In this document: one piece after another, positions 53,752 to 63,162 of the stretch
How the letters are laid out: every line of letters starts with the position of its first letter
Position numbering within the stretch: the first letter of the stretch is position 1
NCBI GenBank assembly: GCA_013289585.1
Contig: JABCZR010000017.1
Span: 1-64,000, forward strand
DNA length: 64,000 nt
Reading direction: 5' to 3'
DNA from: Acidobacteriota bacterium
GTDB taxonomy: Bacteria; Acidobacteriota; Terriglobia; Acidiferrales; UBA7541
Translations under genes and position numbers: made by a program
Notes under the pieces: generated by a model
The model's database searches: none
What the model saw: only the letters and a program-made list of their open reading frames with translations
Told to the model about the DNA's origin: nothing

Positions 53752-54939
53752 TTAGTAGCTTCTGGGCAGGCCGAGAACGAAATGCCCAATAATGTTTCGC
53801 TGCACCTCGGAGGTGCCGGCCTCGATTGTATTTCCGCGGGTGCGCAGGTAGGCGTAAGACCAGAGCCCTTTGTCGACTGCGTTCGGATCGCCGGCAAGCA
53901 GTTGGCCGTAAGAGCCGAGTAACTCTTGTGCGATCTGCTGAAGGCGTTGGTTGAGCTCGCTCCAGAAAATTTTCTGGATCGATCCCTCGGGACCTGGCAC
54001 TCCTGTGGCAGTGATGCGGCTGAACGCCCGCATCTGATTGAAGCGCATGATTTCGATCTCCGCGCTGCACTGCGCGAGTTTCTGGCGGATGACGGGATCC
54101 TCGGCGGCGGGCCGTCCGTTCCGTTGGATGGTCCGCGCGAGTTCAATTAGCCGCGTCATGTAACGCTTGAATATGAGGTGCAAGCGCGCGCCGTACGAGC
54201 CGCGCTCGTACATCAGCGTGCTCATGGCTACGTTCCAACCGTCATTCACTTTACCCAGAATGTTTTCCGCCGGGACGCGGACATCACGGAAAAACAGCTC
54301 ATTAAATTCGGATTCTCCGGTCATCTGTCGCAATGGACGGACTTCCACGCCGGGCGATTTCATGTCCACAAGAAGGACGGTGAGTCCCTTGTGTTTAGCG
54401 GCGGATGCGTCGGTGCGTACGACGAGTTCGCACCAGTCACCGACCCAGCCGTAGCTGGTCCAAACTTTTTGGCCATTCACGATGTAGTGGTCGCCGTCGA
54501 GCCGCGCTTCCATTTGCAATCCGGCAAGATCGGACCCGGCGTTCGGTTCGGAAAAGCCCTGGCACCAGATCTCCTCGGCGCTCAGAATTTTAGGAATGAA
54601 GCGTTTTTTTTGAGCTTCGGTTCCGCAGGCGATGATGGTTGGACCGATAAGACCCAAGCCGAGCGAGTTAGCCATGGGCGGCGCCTCGACGCGCGCCATC
54701 TCTTCCCAAAAAAGCGCCTGCTGCATCAGCGTGGCGCTGCGTCCCCCGTACTCTTTGGGCCAGGAGACCGCTGCCCAGCACCCTTCGTGCAGCTTACGCT
54801 GCCAGGCGCGCAGATAGGGGAACGATTCCTCGATGGGCTTCTCACGCCACTCGCTCCAGTCCTTGGGAACATTCGTTGAAAGCCACGCGCGGAGTTCGTC
54901 GCGGAAGGTGATCTCCTCGGCAGTCAAATTCAAATCCAT
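53752..54939 (-). CDS. Acyl-CoA dehydrogenase, complete subunit
   Basis: The 395-residue flavoenzyme has VSWPKEYGGRSATLMQQALF, the FAD motif FSEPNAGSDLAGLQ, IVNGQKVWTSYG and the C-terminal TIEAGTSEVQRNIIGHFVLG. It oxidises acyl-CoA to enoyl-CoA, passing electrons to ETF. It lies 11 bases upstream of the shorter ACAD and 88 bases downstream of the acyl-CoA ligase. It is not of the ACAD10/11 subgroup, so the locus contains two different types of dehydrogenase. Confidence 0.92.
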   Translation of the reverse strand: MDLNLTAEEITFRDELRAWLSTNVPKDWSEWREKPIEESFPYLRAWQRKLHEGCWAAVSWPKEYGGRSATLMQQALFWEEMARVEAPPMANSLGLGLIGPTIIACGTEAQKKRFIPKILSAEEIWCQGFSEPNAGSDLAGLQMEARLDGDHYIVNGQKVWTSYGWVGDWCELVVRTDASAAKHKGLTVLLVDMKSPGVEVRPLRQMTGESEFNELFFRDVRVPAENILGKVNDGWNVAMSTLMYERGSYGARLHLIFKRYMTRLIELARTIQRNGRPAAEDPVIRQKLAQCSAEIEIMRFNQMRAFSRITATGVPGPEGSIQKIFWSELNQRLQQIAQELLGSYGQLLAGDPNAVDKGLWSYAYLRTRGNTIEAGTSEVQRNIIGHFVLGLPRSY

Positions 54940-55001
54940 GAACAGTACTCCTTCTTATTTCTGGGCACGAACCGTTTTCGACCCTTAATTCTCAACGGCA
55001 A

Positions 55002-55021
55002 TGCGGTTGGCCGCACTACAA
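55002..55021. repeat. Small hairpin with CTACAAG flank
   Basis: TGCGG (55002-55006), loop TTGG, CCGCA (55011-55015), followed by CTACAAG. It lies in the 88-base gap between two genes of the acyl-CoA operon. The stem is short, but the 3' flank matches that of the larger hairpin at 24851. Confidence 0.4.
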
Positions 55022-55027
55022 GCTCTT

Positions 55028-56644
55028 TCAAGAACCACGCTTCGGTTCGGCGAAGTCCGGGCGAATGGTATCCTTGCCCTGCCAGTATTTTCTTCGGAGA
55101 TCTTTTTTCAGAATTTTTCCGGTGCCGGTTTTGGGCAAACTAGGGACGAATTCGAATGAACGCGGACATTTGTAATGTGCAAGCTGCGAACGGCAAAACT
55201 CGATGAGCTCAGTCTCCGTCGCGGTTGCGTTCGGCTTTAGAACCACCAGGGCTTTGGGGACTTCGCCCCATTTTTCGTCGGGTACGGGAATCACCCCGGC
55301 TTCCAGGACGGCGGGATGCGCGAGGATGGCCTTTTCAAGTTCAAGAGAGGAGATGTTTTCTCCGCCGCTGACGATGATGTCTTTCTTACGATCGACAATA
55401 AGCAGGTAACCTTCATTGTTGAGCGTAGCCATGTCTCCGGTGTGGAACCAACCACCTCGCAGGACTTCGGCGGAAGCGCCGGGCTGCTGCCAGTAGCCCT
55501 CCATGACCCCATCACTCCTCGCGACGATTTCACCGATCGTCTGCCCGTCGTGGGGCACATCGTTATCATTGGGGTCCACCACGCGTAACTCCGTTCCAGG
55601 AAACGCATACCCAGTCATCGCCTGGCCGATATAACGCTGCTGGCCGTCCCAGACCAGCCCTGCTTTCATGCGAGAAATCGAGAGCGAAGGAGAAGTTTCC
55701 GTCAAGCCGTAACCCGAATAGCATTCGCAACCGAGTTTTTCTTCGACCTCGCGGATAAGCGTCGGTGACGATGCAGCGCCGCCGATGACCACACGCTGCA
55801 AGCTGCTCAAATTATGCTTGGTGCGCTCCGGACAATTCACCAGAGCCGTTGCCATGATGGGAACGAGGCTGCAGGAATGGACGCCTTCTTTTTCTATGAG
55901 ACGAAAGACCTCTTTGGTCTCGAAGCGCTGCATCATGACGTGCTTTCCGCCGAGCAAGGTGAGGAAATGCGCGACGCCCCAGCCGTTGGCGTGGAATAGA
56001 GGAATGGTGTGCAGTTCGACGGCCCCATTTTCGATGTTGAATCCCAAGCAGACGTTTTGCGCATGCAGATAAATGTTTCTGTGCGTCAACATTACACCCT
56101 TGGGATTGGCGCTCGTGCCGCTGGTGTAGAAAAGCTCGGCCAGCGAGTTTTCGTCAATGGAGGCGATGTCTGCGCGAAAAGGAGTGGCCGATTCGAGAAG
56201 ATTCTCGTAGTTCTGGGAAGAGAGCCAAGGCGCTTCAGGATCGCCCTCAAGCTGGACGAACATCTTTACCGAGGGAATGTCTTTACGAAAAGAATCGACC
56301 ATGCCGAGAAACTGCTTTTCGACAAAAAGGATGGTCGCCCCGGAATCATTCAGAATGTAGCTCAGTTCGCCCGGTGCGAGCCGGATGTTCAGCGGCAGCA
56401 AAACGGCTCCCGCTTCCAGCACTCCATAATAGGCTTCCAGCAAGCGATGGCAATTGGTGCTGAGAAAAGCGACGCGATCGCCGGGCTGAACACCAGCCTG
56501 ACGCAAGGCGCCCGCAAGACGGCCAACTCGATCGCCAAATTGCGCGTAGGTAAATCTGTCCTGATTGCAGACCACTGCGGTTCTGCGCGGATACTGCTGT
56601 TCCGCGTAACGAAGGAAACGCAAAGGCGTAAGAGGAATGTTCAT
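55028..56644 (-). CDS. Acyl-CoA ligase (AMP-forming)
   Basis: The 538-residue ANL enzyme activates a carboxylic acid to its CoA thioester through an acyl-adenylate. Motifs are the P-loop FYTSGTSANPKGVMLTH, the adenine-binding SGYGLTETSPS, the hinge YLLIVDRKKDIIVSGGENI, and the C-terminal catalytic Lys in KTGTGKILKKDL. It resembles medium/long-chain and 4-hydroxyacid-activating ligases. The start is ATG at 56644, 17 bases after the SDR stop. In the lva pathway of Pseudomonas a ligase of this family supplies the CoA ester to the APH kinase. Confidence 0.93.
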   Translation of the reverse strand: MNIPLTPLRFLRYAEQQYPRRTAVVCNQDRFTYAQFGDRVGRLAGALRQAGVQPGDRVAFLSTNCHRLLEAYYGVLEAGAVLLPLNIRLAPGELSYILNDSGATILFVEKQFLGMVDSFRKDIPSVKMFVQLEGDPEAPWLSSQNYENLLESATPFRADIASIDENSLAELFYTSGTSANPKGVMLTHRNIYLHAQNVCLGFNIENGAVELHTIPLFHANGWGVAHFLTLLGGKHVMMQRFETKEVFRLIEKEGVHSCSLVPIMATALVNCPERTKHNLSSLQRVVIGGAASSPTLIREVEEKLGCECYSGYGLTETSPSLSISRMKAGLVWDGQQRYIGQAMTGYAFPGTELRVVDPNDNDVPHDGQTIGEIVARSDGVMEGYWQQPGASAEVLRGGWFHTGDMATLNNEGYLLIVDRKKDIIVSGGENISSLELEKAILAHPAVLEAGVIPVPDEKWGEVPKALVVLKPNATATETELIEFCRSQLAHYKCPRSFEFVPSLPKTGTGKILKKDLRRKYWQGKDTIRPDFAEPKRGS

Positions 56645-56661
56645 CGCGCGCTTCGCCTGAA

Positions 56662-57429
56662 TCAGGCGGATTGCCCTCCATCGACGACAAGCGTGTGTCC
56701 AGTGACAAAATCCGACGCATCGGACGCGAGAAAAACAGCAGCTCCCTTCAGATCGTGCGGGCCACCAAAGCGGCCCAAAGGTACGCCAGCTAGCAGTGAT
56801 TCCTTGTTTCGTTCGATCACCTTCTCCGACATATCCGTGGGAAACCAGCCCGGCGCAATTGCGTTGACGTGAATGTTATGCATGCCCCACTTGCAAGCAA
56901 GGTCTTTCGTGAAAATGATTACACCGCCTTTGCTGGCGCTGTAGCCGATCGCGGAGAATTTCGGAGGGGAACCGCGCAGGCCGGCAACGGAGGCAATGTT
57001 GATGATCTTTCCGCGACGCTGCCCGATCATGATTTTGCCGACGGCCTGCGAAAAGAGAAATGTTCCGGTCAGATTGGTTTCGATGACTTTATTCCATTGT
57101 TCCAGGGTCATGGACTCAACAGGCGCGCCCCACGAAGTGCCCGCATTGTTCACCAGGATGTCGATACGACCAAAGTGTTTGAACGCCGCGTCGGCGACTT
57201 CCTGAATGCTGGCGGGCTGTTTGACGTCGCAGCCGAGTGCGAGCACTTGCACGCCGAGTTTTTGCAGTTCCTCGGCCGCCTGCAGGCAGCGCTCTTTCTT
57301 GCGCGCGCAGAGCACGAGGTTAGCCCCCATTTCCGCCAGGCCCTCGGCCATCTGCCGGCCCAACCCAACAGAACCGCCGGTAACGATCGCCACGCGCCCG
57401 GTGAGATCAAATAGTTTCTGGAGAGTCAT
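56662..57429 (-). CDS. SDR family oxidoreductase
   Basis: The 255-residue short-chain dehydrogenase begins MTLQKLFDLTGRVAIVTGG at 57429 (the frame is open 13 codons earlier). It has the nucleotide-binding TGGSVGLGRQ, LVNNAGTSWG, the catalytic Ser in IASVAG and Tyr-x-x-x-Lys in GYSASKGG. C-terminal PGWFPTDM is typical. It would oxidise or reduce a hydroxyl/keto group, perhaps of a hydroxyacyl-CoA. It is the first gene of the minus-strand acyl-CoA operon. Confidence 0.93.
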   Translation of the reverse strand: MTLQKLFDLTGRVAIVTGGSVGLGRQMAEGLAEMGANLVLCARKKERCLQAAEELQKLGVQVLALGCDVKQPASIQEVADAAFKHFGRIDILVNNAGTSWGAPVESMTLEQWNKVIETNLTGTFLFSQAVGKIMIGQRRGKIINIASVAGLRGSPPKFSAIGYSASKGGVIIFTKDLACKWGMHNIHVNAIAPGWFPTDMSEKVIERNKESLLAGVPLGRFGGPHDLKGAAVFLASDASDFVTGHTLVVDGGQSA

Positions 57430-57667
57430 TGGAAATGTCTGGCCGATCCCGGCGTCCCTTCTTAACATCTACCTTCTCAGCGCAGGAAACAGGTTCCTTG
57501 CCTCTCTGGAGCTCAACATCGATGGACGCGCCGCAATGTGCAAGATCTCACGGCATTGTCCGGAAGCCCTGAAGACGCAGCTTCGTCGGAAGCGCTCGCG
57601 TTCGAACGGCGCCTCTGAAAAAAGCCCCATCACTCTTCAAATCTCGAAAAACTAGAGTGGACGCCCT

Positions 57668-59122
57668 TTAGTGCAGTCCAAGCGGCAAGAATGGCTCGGC
57701 ACACAGGAATCCGAATTCGCACTCTCCCATCAGTGCATCAAACGGGCGAAGATATCGGCTTGGATCAAATTCGATGTACGCGGGAGGAACGGGAACGACA
57801 CCCTGTGGCGTGCCGAAAATGTTGAATCCAGGTCCCAGCGCCGCCGCGGCACTGTTCAGCTCGCCGGCATCGACGTCGTGCCACCGTCCCGTATCCAGGC
57901 GGTTGATAAGCTTCTGAACCGCGGCTATGGTTTCCCCCGGAGTAAAGGTGCAGTGTCCGGCGCGATCGACAAACTCGCGCCGCAGGAATTCTTCGTTGCC
58001 CGCTTCATCGACGACTTTCTTGTAGGCGCTTTCGTTCTGAACCACCACCAGGCCATCTCCTTTGGTATGCAGCGTCAGCACCGGAATGTGAATCCTGCCG
58101 TCGAAAATAATATTCCTCTCCAGGTAATGAACAGCTTCCGGATCGGCGCTGACTCGCGCGGTTTCGTTCAGGGTCTTCAGATCGGCGTCGAGATCAAGGC
58201 CAGCCTGCTCGTAGAGTGCGCGAACCTGGTCTCGGCCAATGGAACGATTCAGTTGTTTCCGGTAATCCACACCCGTGTTCCAGGAAACATTGCCCTGAGC
58301 GCGCGCCTCGAGTTCTGCGCGAAACGCAAACACAAAGGGAAAGTCGACTTGTTGCTGCCACAGGAACTGGTTCATCTCCTGGCCCGCAAAATCAGTTGGA
58401 GCGGGCTCAGGTGACAGCGGCGTGAACCAGCCCGGCAAGTTGCCCAGCGCTCCGGCAAGAGCTATACGCGCTCTCCCTTGGGGGGTGGCCTGCGCCTCTG
58501 CAAGCACTACTTCGGCGAGGTCGAGATTTGCAACGGGATTGGCAATATCGACGAGCTGCAGCCCCGTGCCCGGCGCTAGCAACGTTTTGAAAGCAAACTC
58601 AGAATCCAGCGCGGTGTTCCAGGTGGCTACGCCGCCGGCGAGTACTCCACACATGGGCAGCGCGGCATCAAAGCGCCCGGGGTGACGTTGGATGAGGCCA
58701 GCGGTGATGATTCCGCCGAGCGAGTGTCCCCACGCGATGGTTCTCTTTGGGTGCCCGACGATCAACTTGAACAGGTCGAGAATGGCGATTTGGTCCAGAA
58801 GTGCTTCATGGATAGCCCACCCTGTCGTGGCGTAGGAGGACCCGGCCAGGGCGTAACCGCTGGAAAGCATGAAAAACCGCGTAACCGGATCGCCGACATC
58901 CTGCGCAGGATTGGAACTACCCGGCACTACGTAGCCGTGGCTGTAGAGAAATAACGTGCCGTTCCAGTTTGCCGGCACCTCGATCAGAAAAGTTGCGCCG
59001 TCAGCCAGGGTCCCAGTGTGAGTCGTGACACCGGCCTGCGCCCGGGCAGTGCCTGCAACCAAGAGAAAAACAATTGCCGTTGATGCAAAAAATAAAATTG
59101 CCCTATTCGTTAGCCGCCACAT
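57668..59122 (-). CDS. Secreted alpha/beta hydrolase
   Basis: The 484-residue protein has a signal peptide (residues 8-28, LFFASTAIVFLLVAGTARAQ), the oxyanion region LFLYSHGYVVPG, a nucleophile elbow AWGHSLGG, and a base in VDRAGHCTF. A long helical cap (about 175-340) separates the elbow from the acid and base. Pro-rich C-terminal region PQGVVPVPPAYIEFDPSRY follows. I do not recognise the substrate. It stands alone between the acyl-CoA operon and the TonB receptor gene, all on the minus strand. Confidence 0.78.
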   Translation of the reverse strand: MWRLTNRAILFFASTAIVFLLVAGTARAQAGVTTHTGTLADGATFLIEVPANWNGTLFLYSHGYVVPGSSNPAQDVGDPVTRFFMLSSGYALAGSSYATTGWAIHEALLDQIAILDLFKLIVGHPKRTIAWGHSLGGIITAGLIQRHPGRFDAALPMCGVLAGGVATWNTALDSEFAFKTLLAPGTGLQLVDIANPVANLDLAEVVLAEAQATPQGRARIALAGALGNLPGWFTPLSPEPAPTDFAGQEMNQFLWQQQVDFPFVFAFRAELEARAQGNVSWNTGVDYRKQLNRSIGRDQVRALYEQAGLDLDADLKTLNETARVSADPEAVHYLERNIIFDGRIHIPVLTLHTKGDGLVVVQNESAYKKVVDEAGNEEFLRREFVDRAGHCTFTPGETIAAVQKLINRLDTGRWHDVDAGELNSAAAALGPGFNIFGTPQGVVPVPPAYIEFDPSRYLRPFDALMGECEFGFLCAEPFLPLGLH

Positions 59123-59263
59123 TTCTGATACCTCCTGCCTTCACGTTCGAAATATCACCGCGCTATCCGCAGCATGGAAAATTCGGGCATCGGCTCACCG
59201 CAAGGAGGCGCGACCACGCCGGCGGCATCCGATCGGATGCCGCTTGAGCCTGGCTTCCATTAA

Positions 59264-62200
59264 CTAAAACGTGAGCCGCAGGCCCAGCTGAATTTCACGC
59301 TTGGGAAAATCCGAAGTAAAACCCAAGGGCGTGCTAGGCGAGAGATTGCTGGATCCATGCACGTTAAACGTGGTATTCCCCAGCCCGCCCGGACAGCCGG
59401 GACAGGCTACGCCCGGCGTTGTGGGAAAACCAAAAAGCGGATTCACCACGTTGTTCACACTGGCGTAGTTTGTGTGGTTGGCGATGTTGAAGCTCTCGGC
59501 AGTAAGTTGCAGCAGTGCCTTCTCACCGATTTTATGTTGCCAACTCAGGCGAATATCAAGATTGATGTAACTGGGGCCCAGCCCAGTGTCGCGGCCGGCT
59601 CCGAGCGGCCGTTCGTTGGTAGTGTGGTTGTTGCCGTTGACCTCGCCCCCGGCCAGCAGGTTGAAAGGGTGTCCGCTGTTGTAGGAAAAAATCGGGGACA
59701 ACTGGAAGCCGCTAAGAAAGGGATTCTTCCAGGGGCTGCCAAACACGCCGGCGAGCACGACTTTATTGCGCTGGTCGAATTCGGAAAGTCCACGATCCGC
59801 GCCGAGATTCGTTGGATCTTGCGGTCCATAGTCGCTGTTGAAGTCGGTCGTGGTGTCAAAGCCTTTGCTATAGGTGTAGTTGCCCAGCAAGGAAAAGTGA
59901 TTGCTGAAGCGCTTCTTGAATTCGAGGATTCCGGCCTGGTAAACGGCAGAACCAGCTGAACTATATTGATTGTTCTGGACGATGAACGGATTCACAAAGC
60001 AGGCGAAGGGAGCAGCGGGATTGCCCGCTGTAGCTGCGCAGGGGAGGCCTTCCGCGCCGCCGAGGGGATCGGTGCCGGGGCTAGTGTTCCAATTTCGGTA
60101 AGAAATGCTTTGACCGTTGGCCAATTTCACCGTGCTCATGGGAGCCCGAAGGAGATTGGTGTCAATGGCCACTGGGAGGCCGATCGTATGAGAGTAGATG
60201 TAACTCGCGGAGATTGAAACCCCGGGAGCGATCTCGCGCTCAATTCCGAACTCGGCTTGTTGAGAGTAGGGATTTCTAAAATTAGGCTGGTCGACGAACA
60301 CCACCTGAAGCGGTGCAAGCGGACCACTGTTGGTAACATTAAGCCCAAATTGTGCCAACCCTCCCGGGCCCGCGCCGGGGGTAATGCACGCATACGCTCC
60401 CGGTGGCGGCGTCTGGCAGGTAATTGCTCCCTGCGCGAACAACGTCCTGTAAACCGTAGAGGCATTTAGTGCGGGGTTCCCGCCGGGCACTCCCGTAAGA
60501 GGAATGATATAGATGGAGATTTCGCGGTTGCAGGGACTGGTGGGGCTAGCCGGCGGCGGGAACAAGCCGAACGCTCCGGAAAGTCCGCAAATGGCGTCCA
60601 AATTATTCACTTGACCGGCATTCGTCGAGTTACCGACGGAGCTGTTATTTGCGTTTAGAACTCCAAGAGACAAATCAACAGCCGGAATCTGGTCATAGAT
60701 TGGTGCGTAAAAGATCCCGTACCCGCCGCGAATGACGGTCTTGTGATCCTTGAATGGGTCCCATGCAAAGGACACTCGGGGGCCAAAATTCTTTTTATAG
60801 GTGTTCAAGGGGGCGTACTGGGTGTCCAGTTCGTAGCGCAACCCATAGTTGAGCGTGAGATTGGGCCTGATCTGCCAGGAATCCTGCCAGTAGAGGGCTG
60901 TGAACGGTCTTGTGTAGTAGGGATAGACGGGATTGCCAAATCCTTGCTGAAAAACTTGCGGGAGCCCAAACGAGGCCGACTGCAGCGAATTAATGCTGGT
61001 GGTGGCAAGCTGTGGGCTAATCAAGCCTCCGGGCAACGAACCGAAGACGAACCGGCCGGGAAAGAAGGTATGTGATTCCGTATGGTTGCCGCGAAGCAGC
61101 TCGGCGCCTCCGAATTTCATGGTCTGGTGGCCGCGGATCAGCGTGAAGTTGTCCGCAAATTCATATCTGCGGGTAATCGTTAGGCTGGGCAAAAAGATGT
61201 TCGATCCCAGGTTATTCACAAAACCTGGGATTTGAAGTCCCACTTCTCCGGGTTCGTTGGGAATGACGTTCAGTGTGGCATAGTCAAATTGGAAGCGGGC
61301 TTCGTTCTGGGCGGTGGGGCTGAACTGATGGTACCAAGCGGCCATCAGATTGTTGTCATAATCGTGGATCGAACTACCTGCCGAAAAGCCCGTGAGCGAT
61401 TGCACATCGGGATTCTCTTCCAGGTCGTGTCCAAATCTGTAGCTCAAAACGAGCTGGTTCGAGTCGCTGAAATGATGATCGAACCGGCCGGACACCAGAT
61501 ACTCTCGGGTCGTGTAGTTGAATAGCCCGCCGTTTGACTCCAACTCGTTTACTAGAAAAGTGTTCAGCACGGATTGACCGGTTCCTGGAAGGCCGGTTAA
61601 TTGGCTGACGGTCAAAGCGCTGTTAAGTGCGCCAGCGCAGAAAACTGCAGGGATCGGTGGCATGCCTGCGAAGCAGGTTACCAGTGTGTTTCCTTGGGCT
61701 TGCAATCCAGCGATGATCGTTTGTTGCGCGGTGGTCGGCCGGAAAATGTTGGTACTGGTCAGGAGCGGGACCGCATTCTGAGAGTCCTGCCGCAGTCCTT
61801 CGAATGCCAGGAAGAGAAAGGTCTTATCTTTCTTAATAGGAAAGCCTACCGTGCCGCCAAACTGATAACGGCTGAGAGAATTCTTCACCGGAGTTCCCTG
61901 ACTGTCAGGTTGTGTCGGATCAAATATTTGTCCCGGCTGAAGCGCCTGGCTAATGGCAAACGGATCGGCTGCATCCATGGCGCTATTGCGAAAATAGCCG
62001 TAAAGGCTGCCATGCACTTCGTTGGTGCCGGACTTGGAGATGATGTTAATGACTGCGCCGCTCGCTCCGCCGAGGTCAGCTGAATAATTGCTGCGGTTGA
62101 TTTGAAACTCCTGGACAGCATCCTGGCTCAAAGTTAGCCGCACTCCACCAGCATCATCATTGGCTTCTCCACCATCCACGGTGACGCTATTCCCTCGGCC

Positions 62201-62785
62201 ATTGCTGCCATAAAACGAAAGTCCGCTCTGTGGCGTTTGTTTGACGCGAAAGTCCTGGTCGGAAGCCAACCGCGTGGAATTCGAGACGCCCGGAGTCAGT
62301 AGTGTAAATGTCAGGTAATCGCGGCGGTCAATCGGTAGGTTCGAGAGATACTCTTGCGTAAGGGTATTTGACTGGCTCCCTCTTTCGGTCTCGACGACTG
62401 GAAGTTCGGAAGTCACTTCAACTTGTCCTGAGATAGCCGACAACTTGAGGTGAAAATCGAAGACTACGGTCTGCCCGACGTTCAGCGCAACGGAGGAGAC
62501 GACCTCGGTTTGAAAACCGGCGTGCTCGACGCTTAGCTTATAAGCGGCTGGGGCGAGTCCGGCCAGCCGATAGAAGCCGTGCTCATCGGTAACCACGCTG
62601 CGTTCGATTCCCTTGGCGGTATCAAGCGCGGTCACTTTGGCGCTGGGAACAGCCGCCCCTGAGGGATCCGTTACGGTTCCCGTCAGATCAGCCGAGGCCC
62701 CCACACCTTGCGCGGAAGCGACCGGGCCAGCCGGCAACAACCCTAGCGCTAATACGAATACACCTTTCAGCAGGGTCGATTTCAT
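59264..62785 (-). CDS. Oar-like TonB-dependent receptor with carboxypeptidase-regulatory domain
   Basis: The 1173-residue outer-membrane protein has a signal peptide (residues 1-26), a carboxypeptidase-regulatory-like/CNA-B domain (about 33-115, LTGTVTDPSGAAVPSAKV, GFYRLAGLAPAAYKLSVEHAG), a plug (about 130-260, SQSNTLTQEYLSNLPIDRRD) and a 22-stranded barrel ending in aromatic LRLTF. This architecture is that of Oar-like receptors abundant in Acidobacteriota, thought to take up polysaccharide or peptide. No TonB box is obvious. Its promoter region holds a perfect inverted repeat at 62986-63008. GGAGG precedes the ATG. Confidence 0.93.
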   Translation of the reverse strand: MKSTLLKGVFVLALGLLPAGPVASAQGVGASADLTGTVTDPSGAAVPSAKVTALDTAKGIERSVVTDEHGFYRLAGLAPAAYKLSVEHAGFQTEVVSSVALNVGQTVVFDFHLKLSAISGQVEVTSELPVVETERGSQSNTLTQEYLSNLPIDRRDYLTFTLLTPGVSNSTRLASDQDFRVKQTPQSGLSFYGSNGRGNSVTVDGGEANDDAGGVRLTLSQDAVQEFQINRSNYSADLGGASGAVINIISKSGTNEVHGSLYGYFRNSAMDAADPFAISQALQPGQIFDPTQPDSQGTPVKNSLSRYQFGGTVGFPIKKDKTFLFLAFEGLRQDSQNAVPLLTSTNIFRPTTAQQTIIAGLQAQGNTLVTCFAGMPPIPAVFCAGALNSALTVSQLTGLPGTGQSVLNTFLVNELESNGGLFNYTTREYLVSGRFDHHFSDSNQLVLSYRFGHDLEENPDVQSLTGFSAGSSIHDYDNNLMAAWYHQFSPTAQNEARFQFDYATLNVIPNEPGEVGLQIPGFVNNLGSNIFLPSLTITRRYEFADNFTLIRGHQTMKFGGAELLRGNHTESHTFFPGRFVFGSLPGGLISPQLATTSINSLQSASFGLPQVFQQGFGNPVYPYYTRPFTALYWQDSWQIRPNLTLNYGLRYELDTQYAPLNTYKKNFGPRVSFAWDPFKDHKTVIRGGYGIFYAPIYDQIPAVDLSLGVLNANNSSVGNSTNAGQVNNLDAICGLSGAFGLFPPPASPTSPCNREISIYIIPLTGVPGGNPALNASTVYRTLFAQGAITCQTPPPGAYACITPGAGPGGLAQFGLNVTNSGPLAPLQVVFVDQPNFRNPYSQQAEFGIEREIAPGVSISASYIYSHTIGLPVAIDTNLLRAPMSTVKLANGQSISYRNWNTSPGTDPLGGAEGLPCAATAGNPAAPFACFVNPFIVQNNQYSSAGSAVYQAGILEFKKRFSNHFSLLGNYTYSKGFDTTTDFNSDYGPQDPTNLGADRGLSEFDQRNKVVLAGVFGSPWKNPFLSGFQLSPIFSYNSGHPFNLLAGGEVNGNNHTTNERPLGAGRDTGLGPSYINLDIRLSWQHKIGEKALLQLTAESFNIANHTNYASVNNVVNPLFGFPTTPGVACPGCPGGLGNTTFNVHGSSNLSPSTPLGFTSDFPKREIQLGLRLTF

Positions 62786-63162
62786 AGTTCCTCCGGGTTC
62801 CTCGAACGCATCTTGTTGACAGCTTTCATGGGATCCAAGTTTCGCTCCCCTGAGATAAGTCTTGCGACGGACAGGGTTGTCGCCGCCACATCTTCAACTC
62901 GACCAAGAGAATGCTGCACCAGCCAGGCACGGGATTTAAGGCTCTCGCAAGGTTTTAAACCCACACCCCGGCAGAACTATCTAATTTTGTGATAGCGAAT
63001 ATCACAAATTAGCGACTAACGTCAATATCTAACTATCGGACTACGCTGAATCCACTGTTGCCCTGAGGGAGTGGCATTCCCTGCCCACAGTCATCCCAGC
63101 AAACCGCGAGTGGGTCGCACGGACTCCTGGAGTTCTTGGCGGGGATTACGTTTAAATGCAGT
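62786..63162. other. Intergenic/promoter region of the TonB receptor, 377 bp
   Basis: No gene is supported. It separates the receptor start from the end of the alcohol dehydrogenase gene on the same strand. An AT-rich centre (62975-63045) holds the inverted repeat listed next. The rest shows no structure I can support. Confidence 0.6.
62981..63012. promoter_or_regulatory. Inverted repeat upstream of the TonB receptor
   Basis: TTTGTGATA (62986-62994), spacer GCGAA, TATCACAAA (63000-63008), nine perfect pairs, extended by CTAAT/ATTAG flanks with one bulge. It is about 200 bases upstream of the receptor's start. It resembles a dimeric-repressor or activator operator. Confidence 0.6.
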
